Assembly (NCBI GenBank): GCA_022414725.1
Contig: CM039463.1
Coordinates: 82,026,154 to 82,090,153, forward strand
From: Microglena sp. YARC
Lineage: Eukaryota > Chlorophyta > Chlorophyceae > Chlamydomonadales > Chlamydomonadaceae
Direction of reading: 5' to 3'
DNA: 64,000 bases
Part shown: positions 31,341-41,045 of the stretch, one piece after another
Position numbering within the stretch: position 1 is the stretch's first letter
How the letters are laid out: the number at the start of each line of letters is the position of its first letter
Position numbers and translations under genes: made by a program
Notes under the pieces: model-generated
The model's database searches: none
Told to the model about the DNA's origin: nothing
The model's input: the letters and a program-made list of their open reading frames with translations, nothing else

Positions 31341-34300
31341 ATGAACGAAATCGAGGTAGGAATAAGTAGGGGTGTCGCTCTCGACCCTGAACTGTTTCAT
31401 GCTTACATGCTGCGCTCGGTCTCATTCCATTCAGGTTGAGAACCAGATTAGCCAGATGTGCAAGTTCATCAAGCAAGAAGCAGGTGTGCGATCGGCTCCC
31501 CCAACCCACCCACCCACCCACTATACCACACACACACCCATTCCCTCTCATCCGTCCTTCCTCTTACCGGTTCTCCTCTCCTGTCGTATCACTCGACTTT
31601 ATATTGCTACCCTGAGCTTGAAGCGCCAGTTTGCTAATAATCAGGAGTATGTAATATACGATTCATCGGCCGGTGGTTCACACCATCAATCATGTCTTGA
31701 GTGTTGCCACCATTCCCCATACTGACTCCTTCCCTCTCGATGCGCTTCTATTGCAGATGAGAAGTCAACCGAGCTTCGCGTCCAGGCCGAGGAGGTAAGG
31801 AGCGAAACCGCTGATTTCACGACCGCCCTGGCAGAAATAGAACTCGCTCTGAATGTTCCAAGCCAGACGCGTCACGCGCCGCGCGTGGTATCAATGTGGT
31901 GCACCTCCGATTTTACGCGATGCTCGAGTAAAAATGCCTATTCAAGATTAGACAAGAGCTACTTTTTCGTTCAGTGAACGAGTGCCAGGGGTACCATGCA
32001 GAATGATACCACTTTTTTCCGGTTCAGGAAGGGGGCCTTCAGGAATCTTTCAGGGATTTGGACCCTTCCGAGGGTGGGGTCCAGATAGTGATTTGAGATT
32101 ACTAATGTCCTGCTGATCACTCTGCTCAAATCTATGTGAGCCCTGTGGTCGCCATCCTTCGTGATGAACAGCTTGACATCAACAAAAATGCGGCCTTCAT
32201 GTGTGACCCACATGATGTCAACATGGCTTAGACTCACACTCTAATAGGGATGTCAATATGGTACTCGTCCTCAAGATTATTATTTATTGGGCTATACATC
32301 ATACACTATTGTACAATATATATCGTACAATATATATCATACAATATATCTATACAATATCGGACTTGACAACCCTACACACAAGTAATCCACATGATGC
32401 CAGCATGCTTTGAAATCTGTACAACAGCTACCACATTTCTGACTGCACTAAGAGCCTGCAGCCTCGGTAACATGATTAAACCGCATCGCCACTTTTGCAA
32501 CTGCAGCCCTCCCACCAGATTATATTTGTACAAGAAAATGTTAAATATTCCTCACTGTTAGAGATGCTGCAAGGGAAGGAATCCCCTTCAATGTCTGTAT
32601 GTCAATATGCTGCTGGTAACAACTCAAAATTTACCCTATTAACTCTTTAGTACTATGAGAACTCATACAAAACAGTCACATATTAGATTTGTCCTGCAAA
32701 CAGACATGTCTAGACAACCAAAATAAATCAGATCGCAGGAAAGGCTTCATGAGCAGCAGCATTCCATCTTTATCCTCAACATTGTCCTCGTTGGTGACAC
32801 CATCATCAATCACATCGCAGCAGGGTTTTGTTTTAGGTGCTATATATAGTGCAAATGCTAAATTAAACACCTTGGTGTTGTGAGGTTGCCATGTCTAAGT
32901 CTTGTGGTTTGACTTCCGAGCTTAAATAGCTGCTAGCAGCACCCGAAAAGCAACAAGGAGCACCATGTTGCTGCACAAAGACACTTTTTCCTTTCCTTAC
33001 AAAAAGCCCTAATCCGTAGGAGTTCAACCTTGAGAAGCTTTCGCTGTTGGAGCAAGAGAAGGCCAAGATCAGGAAGGAGTACGAGCGCCGTGAGGCCCAG
33101 GTTGACGTGAAGAAGAAGATGTAAGCCATTTTCCTGTTTAGAATGAAAATAATTTCATGTGAAAGGATGGGACCTAGCTCATGACCTCTGAGGATATTGT
33201 CGATGAGAAAGGTGGATCCATCGCGACATTCTGTGAAAAATGGCGGAGAGTTTTGGCAACGGAACGACAGGTGGCAACGGAATGGAGCTGACTGAAGCCA
33301 GTTATTATGAGACAGTTTTAAGCTGAAGTGTCAGGCTTCATTTTTCGGTCTGTCAGTCAGCTGGTTGGTCGGTCGCACAGAAGGACGATGGGGTGAATCT
33401 GGGGGCTCTCGCCCTCCAGGAGGGGGGGCTCCGCCAAAAAAATGTCAAGTGCTGCACATCGGCCTAATGAAAGACTTCCCCAAGGTGGTATGTTTTTTAC
33501 TTCTGCCTCCTTTTCTGCTTCTGTTTTCCTTTCGTACTTATGCTTTTATGCCTTTGACATGCACTCATTCATAACAGTGTGAGTGAAAATCCTTTCATTC
33601 CAAAACAACTGAAGTTTGGATCCATCTCTGCCGTTGTGTTCTTCTATTTCACCATTTCAGGAGTATGAGAAAGACGGCAAGTTGAAGGCGTGTCGCAATG
33701 CGACGCGTAAAATCGGCGTCGCGTAGCAGGAGAGGCTGAATCCAGGGATTACGACTATGTTAGTGCTAGGGTTACAAACAAACAATTGGGGGACCGGGTT
33801 AACCTGGGAGCTCCCGCTCCCCTGTGTGTGAGGGGGGGGGGGGGGGGGGGGGGGCTATGCCAAAAAGGTAACACTTGTGTCAAGTGTGTTCTCCTCTTCA
33901 TTGTGCACCCAACAACAAGTTGCCCTGAGTCCCAAGAGCGAAAGCTAAGTCCATCCAGCAAGTCCTATGCAGCGTTGCAAGCGACGCAGAAAATTGGCGG
34001 AGAATGTTGGCAACGGAACAACAGGTGGCAACGGAATGGAGTGGGCCGAAGCCACTTAGTTACGAGAAAGTTGGCTGAAGTTTCAGGCTTTGTATCTGTC
34101 ACGCGGTCGTTGGTTTGTCGGTCACACAAACAAACAGACAATGGGGTGACCCTGGGGACTCCCGCCTCCCAGAAGGGGGGGCTCGGCCAAAACAACAATC
34201 TAACCTCCTTTCAAGTATGGTGGTGTTTGATTGTCATCCTGTTGCAGCCCAAACCTGAAGAGACCCGTGCAATCGCCGACAGAAGTTAATACTGATTGGT

Positions 34301-37300
34301 AGGGTTTGAGTACAACAAACCGTATAACTATCGATATCGTACGATTTATTGTCCTTGACTACCTCAACAAAGTACAATATGTCGTATGAAATGTTCACAT
34401 GTATAATATGTCGGTATCGTCTGATATGTACACAATTGTACAATTTGTCTTAAGTTATTTTTGTCAATTATTTTGGTCCCCAGAATCATTCATTATTTTG
34501 GGGACCAGCAGAATATGGTCCCCAGAATCATTCATTATTTTGAGGACAAGCACAATATGGTCCCCAGAAGCATTCATTATTTTGGGGACAAGCACAATAT
34601 GGTCCCCAGAAGCATTCATTATTTTGGGGACCAGTACAATGTGGTCCCCAGAATCATGCATTATTTTGGGAACCAGCACAATATTGATGATGACTACATT
34701 ATCCTGGTACCAGATTGGATTCCAAATGTGCCCTCAGCTTGATGGCATCAAGGTGGACATATGTGCCAGGGGGGCTTGTATATCGACAACCCTGCTTATG
34801 CCCCTCCCAAATAAATAAATAGTATGCCTTATTACGAGGTGTGATGTTGAGGGGGCCAGCCTGTTTGCTTGCACTGGGGCCAGCCACCAACTGCTGCCCC
34901 TCCCATTACACTTGCAGTGAGTACTCAAAGCAATTGAATGAGATGCGCCTGAAGGTCCTAGCTGCCCGTGAGCAAGCCATTCAAGAGATTGTGGAAGATT
35001 CAAAGCTTAAGTTGCGAGAGGTGTGCAAGTCCCCAGCAACATACAAGATGCTGCTGACCAATCTCCTAGTTCAGGTAGGGGTCGGCTATGTTATATAATA
35101 TAAGTGAATAAATAATATTGTATAATATTAGTCGGACGAGCCGTCTGACCAAAATTTCGAATTTATATGAAAAACTCGTGAAAAACTAATATTATTGTGA
35201 CATTTTAATAGTATTATTTAATATTAGTTTTTCAAAAACTAGTATAAGTTGCCGTTCCCAAAGTACAGGTGAGACAAACAGTTTCAATTTAATAGCAACG
35301 GCAACACTGGTGGTTGGCAAAGGTATCACACAGCTGTGAAAGGCTGCGCAACTCCACAAGCTGCGTGCTCCAATCTTCGTTATCTCTCTTACCTAATCAA
35401 GAAAGGTGGAGCCACTACACAAGCTGCTTGCTCTAATCTTCGTTATCTCTCTTTCATACTCAACAGAGGCGGAGCCACTACACAACTTGCTTGCCCTAAT
35501 CTTTTTTATCTCTCTTTCATACTCAACAGAGGCGGAGCCACTACACAAGCTGCTTGCTCTAATCTTCGTTATCTCTCTTAATCTCTTACCAATTTGAACT
35601 TGAACTTGGTTACATAGCTTCAGCCAGCAATTTGGTTGCTCACCGTCTTTGGCAGTAAAAATAAATTTACGAGGAAAAAATATGAACGCCTCTTACCTAA
35701 ACCTTAAACCCTGCCTCACAACTGTTGCTCCAGGCCGTGCACAAGCTCAGTGAAAAGACAGTAGAGGACCATTTCATCGGCCGGTAGTTCACACCATCAA
35801 TTATATCTTGACTGTTGCCACCATTCCCCATACTGACTCCCTCCCTCTCGATGCGCTTATATTGCAGATGAGAAGTCAACCCCAAACCCTGAACCTTAAA
35901 CCCTGCAAACCAACTGTTGCTCCAGGCCATGCGCAAGCTCGCTGAGAAGTCGGCCATTGTTAGGGCTAGGCAGGTTGACTTAACCATGGTTAAGGATGTC
36001 CTAGAGCCTGCCCGCAAGGCATACTTTGCCCTCTTCAATGAGGAGGCCCCATCTTTGACTATGGACCAGGACCACTTTCTTCCTCCCCCTCCCACTGGAG
36101 ATTCTGAGCTGGAGTCATGGTGAGAAGGGATTTGCAATAGGATGTAGTAGCTTTTCTTGCAGCTACAAGCAGCAGCTTCCCTGAATGGCTATTCAGCCAA
36201 AGCTAACGCAACCTACTCTAGTGCACCTTGAAGCTGGTACAATCAGCTTTCCAGAACTGCTGAAACTTGTGCGTGTAGCACAGTGGCTGGCTCAAGGACC
36301 TGCCTAGAAGCTGCTAAAAAAGCCGGGAGAATATAAAAATATATGTATGAGATATATATTTACTTATTTATCTCCCGAATAGGATGCAGTAGCTTGTCGA
36401 GAGCGCCGCCAAGTATGAAGCAAATTTGGCAGCACCACATGAACGTATGTATGATGAATATTGTTTGGAATTAAAGGATTTTCGCCCGAAAGGATTTGTC
36501 TCCTTGCTCTATACAAACTGCCAAAGATGGCGAAACCAATCCTAATCCTAATCTACCCACAACATTATCGGCATCATCCGGGAGGAATAAACACTGTCTG
36601 CATTTGCAGACTGTATCTTGACAGTCCTGTTGTAGCCTTGGGTGCATCAACACTTTGAAGCTGAGCCCTTCTCTGTTCTTTTCTACTTGTGCAGCAACGT
36701 GGGATTTGTAGGGAAAGGCTAAGTTTGTTAATATTAGTGAATGAATAATATTAGTGAATGAATATTAAAGTGAATGTTAGATAATATTATACAGACAAGC
36801 CATCTCACCAGAATTTTGAATTTATTTGAAAACCTTATGTTATTGTGACACTAAAATAATATTAGTTAATATCGGGTTAATATTAGTTTTTCAAACACTT
36901 ATATTAGTTGCCGCACCCTAGGTATTTGTGCATGTGCCTGTATGTCTCTTCTTCTACCCGTGCCGCACATTAGTCTAGGCCTTGTTTCGATGAGTCTACA
37001 ATGTGGGATTTGTGCATGTGCCTTTAACCCTCTTCTTTTACCTGTGCCGCGCTCCAATCTTGGCTTTGTTTCGATGAGTCTGCAATGTGGGGTTTGTGCG
37101 TGTGCCTAGGACCCTCGTCTTGTCCCTGTGCCGCGCTCCAGTCTTGGCTTTGTTTCGATGAGTCTGCAATGTGGGATTTGTGCGTGTGCCTAGAACCCTC
37201 TTCTTGTCCCTGTGCCGCGCTCCAGTCTTGGCTTTGTTTCGATGAGTCTGCAATGTGGATTTGTGTGTGTGCCTAGAACACTCTTCTTGTCCCTGTGCCG

Positions 37301-37572
37301 CACTCCAGTCTTGGCTTTGTTTCGATGAGTCTGCAATGTGGGATTTGTGCATGTGCCTAGAACCCTCTTCTTGTCCCTGTGCCGCGCTCCAGTCTTGGCT
37401 TTGTTTTGACGGGTTTGCAATGTCTTGCTTGTTTGCAGCAATGGCGGTGTGTTGGTGGCATCTATGGATGGCCGTATTATGTGCAGCAACACGCTGGATG
37501 AGCGTATCAAGATCGCATACCATGCCAACCTCCCTGACATCAGAGCCCGCTTGTTTGGTGTGCTTGCTAAGG
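31341..37572 (+). CDS. V-type proton ATPase subunit E, seven exons recognised
   Basis: Subunit E of the V1 sector, forming with subunit G the peripheral stalks that hold the catalytic head to the membrane part of the pump, on the cytosolic face of vacuoles and endosomes. Exons: 31341-31355, 31435-31483, 31757-31794, 33020-33120, 34918-35074, 35926-36119 and 37439-37572. All introns start GT and end AG and the reading phases join exactly. The product begins MNEIEVENQISQMCKF. It has the charged coiled-coil EKAKIRKEYERREAQVDVKK, then EYSKQLNEMRLKVLAAREQ, a LPPPPTGDSELESC hinge, GGVLVASMDGRIMCSNTLDE and the family ending ARLFG. It reaches 229 residues at LFGVLAK, close to the usual ~230. The final codons are uncertain: either the last exon reads on to a TGA at 37632-37634, or the GTGAGT at 37573 is used and a tiny exon (for example 37887-37897) ends it. 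Confidence 0.93.
31884..32999. other. V-ATPase E intron 3 body
   Basis: I see no gene. It holds a short AT-rich stretch (32285-32360, TACAATATATATC repeats) and otherwise unassigned sequence. Confidence 0.5.
33230..33470 (+). repeat. Dispersed repeat in V-ATPase E intron 4, copy 1
   Basis: The block starts AAAATGGCGGAGAGTTTTGG, contains GGCAACGGAATGGAG and TGGTTGGTCGGTCGCACA, and ends in GGAGGGGGGGCTCCGCC. The same order recurs at 33975-34200. The first part recurs at about 50265-50370. Confidence 0.75.
33830..33854 (+). repeat. Poly-G tract
   Basis: About 24 consecutive G in the V-ATPase E intron, at the point where sister repeats carry only seven or eight G. Similar pure runs occur at 39217-39239 and 45651-45670, and as poly-C at 49797-49822. 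Confidence 0.9.
33975..34200 (+). repeat. Dispersed repeat in V-ATPase E intron 4, copy 2
   Basis: Same sequence order as 33230-33470 (TTGGCGGAGAATGTTGG, GGCAACGGAATGGAG, GGTTTGTCGGTCACACA, GAAGGGGGGGCTCGGCC). A third partial copy around 33700-33855 has had its G tract expanded to a pure run. Confidence 0.75.
34473..34685 (+). repeat. 42-bp tandem repeat with internal hairpin
   Basis: Five copies of a 42-bp unit. GGTCCCCAG recurs at 34517, 34559, 34601 and 34643. Each unit holds an inverted repeat, GGTCCCC...GGGGACC, around CATTCATTATTTT. It lies in intron 4 of V-ATPase E, about 230 bp before exon 5. Open frames through it are due to 42 being a multiple of three. Confidence 0.95.
35077..35260 (+). 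mobile_element. AT-rich MITE-like element A, copy 1
   Basis: A ~185-bp AT-rich element with imperfect inverted ends (AGGGGTCGGC at one side, GCCGTTCCC at the other) and an interior with GTCGGACGAGCCGTCTGACC and repeated AATATTAGTTTTTCAAAAAC blocks. Two more copies are at 36708-36920 and 49030-49203. It has no coding capacity. It starts immediately at the splice donor of V-ATPase E exon 5. Confidence 0.7.
35338..35590 (+). repeat. 63-bp tandem repeat
   Basis: Four copies of a 63-bp unit. GGAGCCACTA recurs at 35408, 35471 and 35534, exactly 63 bp apart. It lies in intron 5 of V-ATPase E. Confidence 0.95.
35699..35881 (+). repeat. Local duplications of V-ATPase E splice-acceptor regions
   Basis: Two pieces of the same gene are copied here, just upstream of exon 6. 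35699-35757 is a diverged copy of the exon 6 acceptor and first codons (AGGCCGTGCACAAGCTC, compared with AGGCCATGCGCAAGCTC at 35924). 35772-35881 copies 31662-31770, namely the end of intron 2 with its acceptor TTGCAG and the first 14 bases of exon 3 (ATGAGAAGTCAACC). Confidence 0.85.
36150..36330. mobile_element. MITE-like element B, copy in V-ATPase E intron 6
   Basis: The ends are inverted copies of one motif: CTACAAGCAGCAGCTTC on the left and GCCTAGAAGCTGCT on the right. The interior resembles other family B copies (CCAGAACTGCTGAAA, GTGGCTGG). It is non-coding. Confidence 0.65.
36708..36920 (+). mobile_element. AT-rich MITE-like element A, copy 2
   Basis: Same AATATTAG and AGTTTTTCAAACAC blocks and a GCCGCACCC end as the copy at 35077. 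It lies in intron 6 of V-ATPase E. Confidence 0.6.
36925..37430 (+). repeat. 84-bp tandem repeat next to exon 7
   Basis: Five to six copies of an 84-bp unit. TGCAATGTGG recurs at 37081, 37165, 37249 and 37332. Each unit contains CCGCGCTCCAGTCTTGGC and a TTTGTTTCGATGAG block. It runs almost up to the acceptor of V-ATPase E exon 7. Confidence 0.95.
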
Positions 37573-38284
37573 GTGAGTACATTGTTTTGGGGCAGGGCGT
37601 CACAGGTCCACTTTCCACCTACCCCAGTGCCTGATTAATAGGGGCTGGTACATTATATGATGTTGACCACAGGCGAGTATGATATCATACGATATCATGC
37701 AAATTGCTTCATATCACATTTGTTTATTAAGGGTTACTTAAGCCTAGTCAGACTACAGAATGACTGATGACATGATATCATATGACATCATTTTGCCGGT
37801 CCCTACTGATTACCCTCAATGTCTTGACAGCAGCACTGGTTTTCACTTGCGTTGACAAGAGGTGTTGGCATTTTATGTTGTTGCAGTTCAGGGATAGCCA
37901 AATACACTGAAGGAACTTGCCCAACCATGTGTTTATATACATACCGGAACTGTTTGGTCCCCGAGAAGGTTTCAGAAACCAAGCTTGCAGTACAGTCAGG
38001 AAGTACAACTTACATGTTCTGCTTTGCCGACCTGCCCTTCTTCAACGGCCCTTGCGCGGTATGCAATTGATGTGTTATCACACATCCATATTCATGCCAT
38101 CGCATTGCCTTTGTCATGGTCGGCAGGCAGTTATCGCGAGATATTTGAATTTCTTGAGAACTTCACTGGCATTACGTATCCCTGCGCGCTCTCGCCCTAG
38201 CACCCCTCATCCCATCTCTGAAAGCTCTTTCCATTGTATCAAGCTTCGATAAAGTGATTGTGCGGTGGAGGACTGGCTGCAATT

Positions 38285-38480
38285 TTATCGGAAAACAACA
38301 ACAACGAGAGAGGGAAAGGGGAGAGATCGAGAGAGGGAAGGGTGGATGAGAAGTAAGGGAGGGGGGCAGGAGAGAAAAGATGGAGAAGGCACAAAAGAGG
38401 GGGGGGCAGGGAGGAGGGCAGAGAGAGGGGCAAAAAAGAAGGATGGGGGATGGGAGGAGGGGCCGAGGAAGGAGTGTTTG
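38285..38480 (+). repeat. Polypurine tract
   Basis: About 190 bp almost free of pyrimidines on the + strand (GGGAGGGGGGCAGGAGAG and similar), with no strict period. Overlapping open frames on both strands here are compositional. Confidence 0.8.
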
Positions 38481-40590
38481 TGTACATGGGGGCATAGAGG
38501 ATTGGCATCCGGCAAGGGCATTTTGCTATGCATCCCTCAAGTTCTTTGTAGAAAATGCAGCAGGGGGTCATGTGCACACTAAAAACGTCGTGTATACAGA
38601 AGTGTTTTGGTACAAGCTTATGAGCAAGTAACAGTTTCAAGAGAGGGTCACACCGAAAACTTTTTGTGTATATAATTGTTCATGAGGTTTTGTAACTAAG
38701 TAGGGGCCTAAATTGTCCTTGGAGATGTTTTTTTTGTATGGGGGTGGGGGGGGGGCGACGGCCACACGGGCTACCCTACTAATATATACATACATATGTA
38801 CGGATAGATAGATAGATATCAGGAGGGGCTAAAACGGAAAAGGCACTGATGAACTGAAGCCACAAACAATCAGTTAACCGACAAGGGCCCTGAGTTCGTG
38901 CTACAGTGATAATTCAATCAATAATCCACAAGCTCACAATATATCACCATCTTGCCAAGCCATTACATTTCTTCACATGCAGGCACACACTAATGGGGAG
39001 TACTGTTCCCATATAATATTGGACGAGCGAAGTGGACATCTACTGATATAGAGGGAAGGGTGGCATCAGCCATGCAGCCTTTGCTGGTGTGTCATGAGGC
39101 ATGGGTCAGTGGCCGGGTGTAGACAAGTACTGTACCCCTAGATCCGGACAAACCTTCAGTAATTGGGAAGCTTGCGATACATACTACCGTAAGTGCATTG
39201 AAACAGTTTTCGTGAGGGGGGGGGGGGGGGGGGGGGGGGAGGGTCTTAATCCGCATGCTAGTTGTAATACACAAGGTATGCCACTAGAATATATACATAT
39301 TCCAGAAGGAACTGATTGCAATTTGAAGCCAACATCCCAAGGCATACATACCGGTATTCATTGCCAGCTTTTGGTTCGCCCGAGTGACTGTCTTGGTGGA
39401 CGGAGAGCTATCTGCAACCCTACCCAGCCACCCCCTACAAGCTCCCATTAACTTTGATAATGAGAGCGGGGTGGCTGGGAACAGTCCCAGTGGCTGGCGC
39501 TTCAGTTGTCTGGTACTCTTGGTATCTGACCTACTGGCAATACAAAAATCAATTTTAAAGTATGTAATATTGCATTCCCAGGACATTCTTCCGCTCAACT
39601 GGTATCCCTGCCACTTCAGTTACATGTCGGACGAGTCCTGTACTCCTGTAGCCAGATGTAATGTACGAGTTCAGTTTGAGAGTTTGGTACAAACGTGTAT
39701 CAGCCTTTAGGCTGCTGACCGTCGGTGAGTGGGTAGAGTGAATTTGCCATGGTTAGTTGTTTTTTACAATATGGTTTTTTCGCCTTGAAGGGTGCGCCAG
39801 CCCTAGACTGGGGGGATCCTATGTCACGATGTGAATGGCTGTGTGTGACAGAAACTGCCGCACATACCACTTGAACTTTGTTACATGCCATGATGGCTCC
39901 AGCCAGCAATGTGGCTGCTCGCCGTCTTCAGCAGTTCAGCAGTAAAATAAATTGCCAGGAGCATCCGGGACAATGTAAACAAACAAACATCTAAGCATTC
40001 TTACACATACTAACATGCCACATAGTGACTCAGTGAGTTCATACCGCAATCACGTAGTTCAACACAGTTTGAAGACATGTCCGAGAAATCCTGCAGCCAG
40101 ATAAAGTTATGGATTCAGTTAGTAGTTGTAAGCTAACAGCCCGCCTCACTCCCATCCCCTGAGAGCAATGCATGCTTACATTAATTTTCTGTCCCGAGCG
40201 TGATTTTGCTTGTTTTTATTACCTGTCGACTAGCCCTCAGGCTAGTGGTACTAACTATCTGCGGGCGAAGTCAACAAAGGTAGCATAATGAACAATTTAG
40301 CACTTACCAGTGTACACTTCCATTCCTTTTTTTTCCAAATACATGCATCACGCGCCTGTTGCGATGGCCATTGTGCAAACGAACTATAGAGGAAATAAAG
40401 GAAGGCGAGCCTTGCCCTGGAGGCTTGGCTTGAAGCTTTTTACGATGAAAGGATTTTCACTCACGAGGGTGTGTCTCCGTGCTTACTAGAACTTTTTAAG
40501 TAGGTGCCCTTAGGTATGAACTCGAAGGAAATAGATTCCGGTATATGAACTTGCACTTGCACTTGTTGCATGGCTCTAGCCAGTTATAGC

Positions 40591-40662
40591 TACATTACAT
40601 TACATTACATTACATTACATTACATTACATTACATTACATTACATTACATTACATTACATTG
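40591..40662 (+). repeat. (ACATT)n microsatellite
   Basis: About 14 copies of the pentamer ACATT. It sits inside a copy of the dispersed module that elsewhere reads CCAGCAATTTGGATGCTCGC, at the position of AATTTGG. Confidence 0.95.
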
Positions 40663-41045
40663 CATTAAGCCTGCTTTGCTGCTCGCCGTTTTTGCCAGTA
40701 GTAACAACAGTCGAACCATCATTGAAGAGGTATGGTGTCGGAGTTTAAAAACATGGGCAGACACACTCACACACTGCCATCTTGGACCTGGGCCCTTGGG
40801 GGCACATACTACAGTGTATGCCCCTGTAGGATGTAGGTCAGTCCTACGCCTTAGGCGCTTCTTGTGTATTGCTAAGTACACAAGCACGCCACGAAGTCAT
40901 GATCTGACCACTCCACGTTTCCACCAGATGTGTGATCGCTCCCGACCCTTCCGACTTCCTCAATTTACCCCTTCCCATTCTTTGCATATCCACTTAGCGC
41001 GAGTTTCAGCCAGTCCAGCAAGTTACGCCTGGTAGCCACTGAAAA

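Larger units (their letters stand above)
37640..41045. other. Intergenic region between V-ATPase E and TIM17
   Basis: I find no convincing gene. It holds GATATCATAC-type repeats (37660-37800), a fragment related to the 3.43-kb unit (37870-37929 and 38815-38870: AACTTGCCCAACCATG and ATATCAGGAGGGGCTAAAAC), a purine-rich tract (38290-38480), a poly-G run (39217-39239) and further fragments of the array's non-coding part (39870-39960 and 40550-40710). The TIM17 promoter must lie near its right edge, but I see no clear element. Confidence 0.5.

Noticed and set aside
35338..37430. CRISPR-like arrays (regular repeats at 63 and 84 bp)
   Set aside because: Units are fully repeated with no unique spacers, and they lie in introns of a eukaryotic gene.
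37917..38200. Fragment of an M1-type aminopeptidase (EFLENFTGITYP)
   Set aside because: One short peptide resembles the family's FLE-x-GI-YP block, but no zinc site or neighbouring exon supports it. Chance is likely.
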